Positions 62,901 through 64,000 of a stretch of DNA of 64,000 bases are shown here, in pieces (position 1 is the first letter of the stretch; the number at the start of each line of letters is the position of its first letter). The stretch comes from Zymoseptoria tritici IPO323. Its lineage: Eukaryota; Ascomycota; Dothideomycetes; Mycosphaerellales; Mycosphaerellaceae. The position numbers and the translations under genes are program-made. The stretch is taken from NCBI RefSeq assembly GCF_000219625.1, contig NC_018205.1:558001-622000 (forward strand). The letters run 5' to 3'. The notes under the pieces are model-generated. The model worked only from the letters and a program-made list of their open reading frames with translations. It was not told the DNA's origin and made no database searches.

Positions 62901-64000
62901 GAGAGGCAGGCGTCTTTCTCGTAAATTGCTGACGTTTGTCGCAGATGAGCTATGATCTATCTACTTTTCGACATGTCGGACGAACACTGCTTAGTATACA
63001 AAGGAGAGTTGTCGGCGGATGAGTAGCTGGGCTTTTTTATGCCCTTCTAGCGAATTATTAAGTTTATGCTATGGTGTATCCAGTCCTCGCTCCTCTCCTT
63101 GACTTTTATGGCGGTGGAGTAGTTCTAGTGCACGCTCCTTTCCAGGTTAGTTCTGGATGAGTCCCGAGGCTCAGCCGCGGACCGAGCTTCCCTGCCGTTC
63201 CGTCCCGTCTCAGCCGATCATCAATCATCATCTCAATCAGATCATCATATCACCCATCTTGCAGGTCAACTTGCGGTGTATTCTTGGCATCAGCGGAAGT
63301 CATCATTCATGGGCTCAGTGCAATTGGACGGATCTCTGCAAAACATGCGATCTTTGGACCTATCGAACGACCGGCTGCGTGCTCGAGCGTCGTACCCGTC
63401 TTGGAGATTCTCCACCGTACGGATCTGCAAACAAAGACCCGTCCGTCTGCATCGCCAACGAACCAATCGAGACGACTGTCTGAAGCAAGATCAAACTGCC
63501 GTCATCGGGAATGGCTTGTAAACACCAGCCTGCAACAGCCCAGCGGACGCTGCCCTTCGTTCCTGATTGGTTATGAGTTGAGTCCGCTTACCCTTCGTCC
63601 TGCATTACGGATCAACCCCACCCGTGGGAGTGATCTTTCAAAATGATCGGGGGGAGTGGACCCACCAAGATGCAATCGATCGAACGAAACGTCCAGCCAG
63701 TAAGAGGATGAAGCCAGCCTGTTGGAACGATCGATTGACAACCTACGTGAGTGCTGACAACTCTACAGATCGGATTGTCTCCAGCACAGATGACATATTG
63801 GCAGATATTTTTGGGCAGGATCCGGGACTTCAGCCACGATGGAACAATGTCGCTGTAGCCAGAAGTGAACTTCAACTTCGGTTGGTTCGACCGCCACATC
63901 GCTGGTCGCTGAAGGAGTAATCTCATGAAGTCGACGAAGCCGGCCCGCTCGGGCACATGTCTCGCGAGTTGCATACTGATCCCTCATACCGTGGCGTATG
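59930..64000. other. Gene-free end of the window
   Basis: ORFs of 60-165 codons overlap on both strands. I checked the longer ones (60392-60865 minus, 60676-61134 plus, 61136-61630 plus, 62082-62567 minus, 63157-63646 plus) and found no domain, no convincing splice sites and no bias that singles one out. A gene with several short exons could be hidden here. Confidence 0.3.

Overview
The window comes from a filamentous ascomycete (Pezizomycotina). The basis is the gene content and structure: GT-AG introns of about 45-80 nt, a Zn2Cys6 / fungal-specific transcription factor, a BimC-type kinesin-5, an APH-like kinase, a BTB protein, fungal-type protein kinases, and repeats carrying heavy C-to-T / G-to-A (RIP-type) decay. 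A dothideomycete is plausible, but I cannot place it more precisely from sequence alone.

Layout. 1-8200: the tail of a possible gene, a large transcription factor on the minus strand (1217-4616), a degenerate ~59-bp tandem array (4963-5345), a broken protein kinase (6326-7023) and a tiny Cys-rich ORF (7776-7916). 8203-12824: copy 1 of a 4.6-kb, TA-flanked DNA transposon with two decayed convergent genes: a Tc1/mariner-type DDE transposase and an intron-bearing accessory gene I do not recognise. 12945-20416: an APH-family gene starting ~120 bp from the transposon end, the kinesin-5 gene, and a three-exon hypothetical gene. 21856-24623: a decayed CK1-like kinase divergent from a decayed gene of a fungal-expanded family (DUF7924-like). 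26368-28865: a BTB gene overlapping tail-to-tail with an ankyrin fragment, and a small Cys-rich gene.

29431-46947 is a nested transposon cluster that has torn one protein kinase gene into three pieces. A Ty1/copia element (29485-41443, minus strand, 171-bp LTRs, CGGTT target duplication) sits in the kinase glycine-rich loop and is decayed by RIP. A non-LTR retrotransposon of Tad-like layout (30718-36307), with both ORFs intact, is inserted inside it. Copy 2 of the two-gene DNA transposon (41781-46401) sits just before the kinase catalytic loop. Removing the insertions and one copy of each target duplication restores the kinase frame apart from two nonsense codons.

47307-59929: a coiled-coil gene with an ADP-ribosyl-cyclase-like N-terminus, an IFI6/27-type small membrane protein, several hypothetical genes, a RIP-decayed ORF beside a perfect 23-bp inverted repeat, a repeat-rich gene with three in-frame TAG codons, and a well-supported five-exon hypothetical gene. 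From 59930 to the end I see no gene I can support.

The best candidate for an undescribed system is the two-gene 4.6-kb Tc1/mariner-like element. Second is the divergent CK1-like / DUF7924-like pair.
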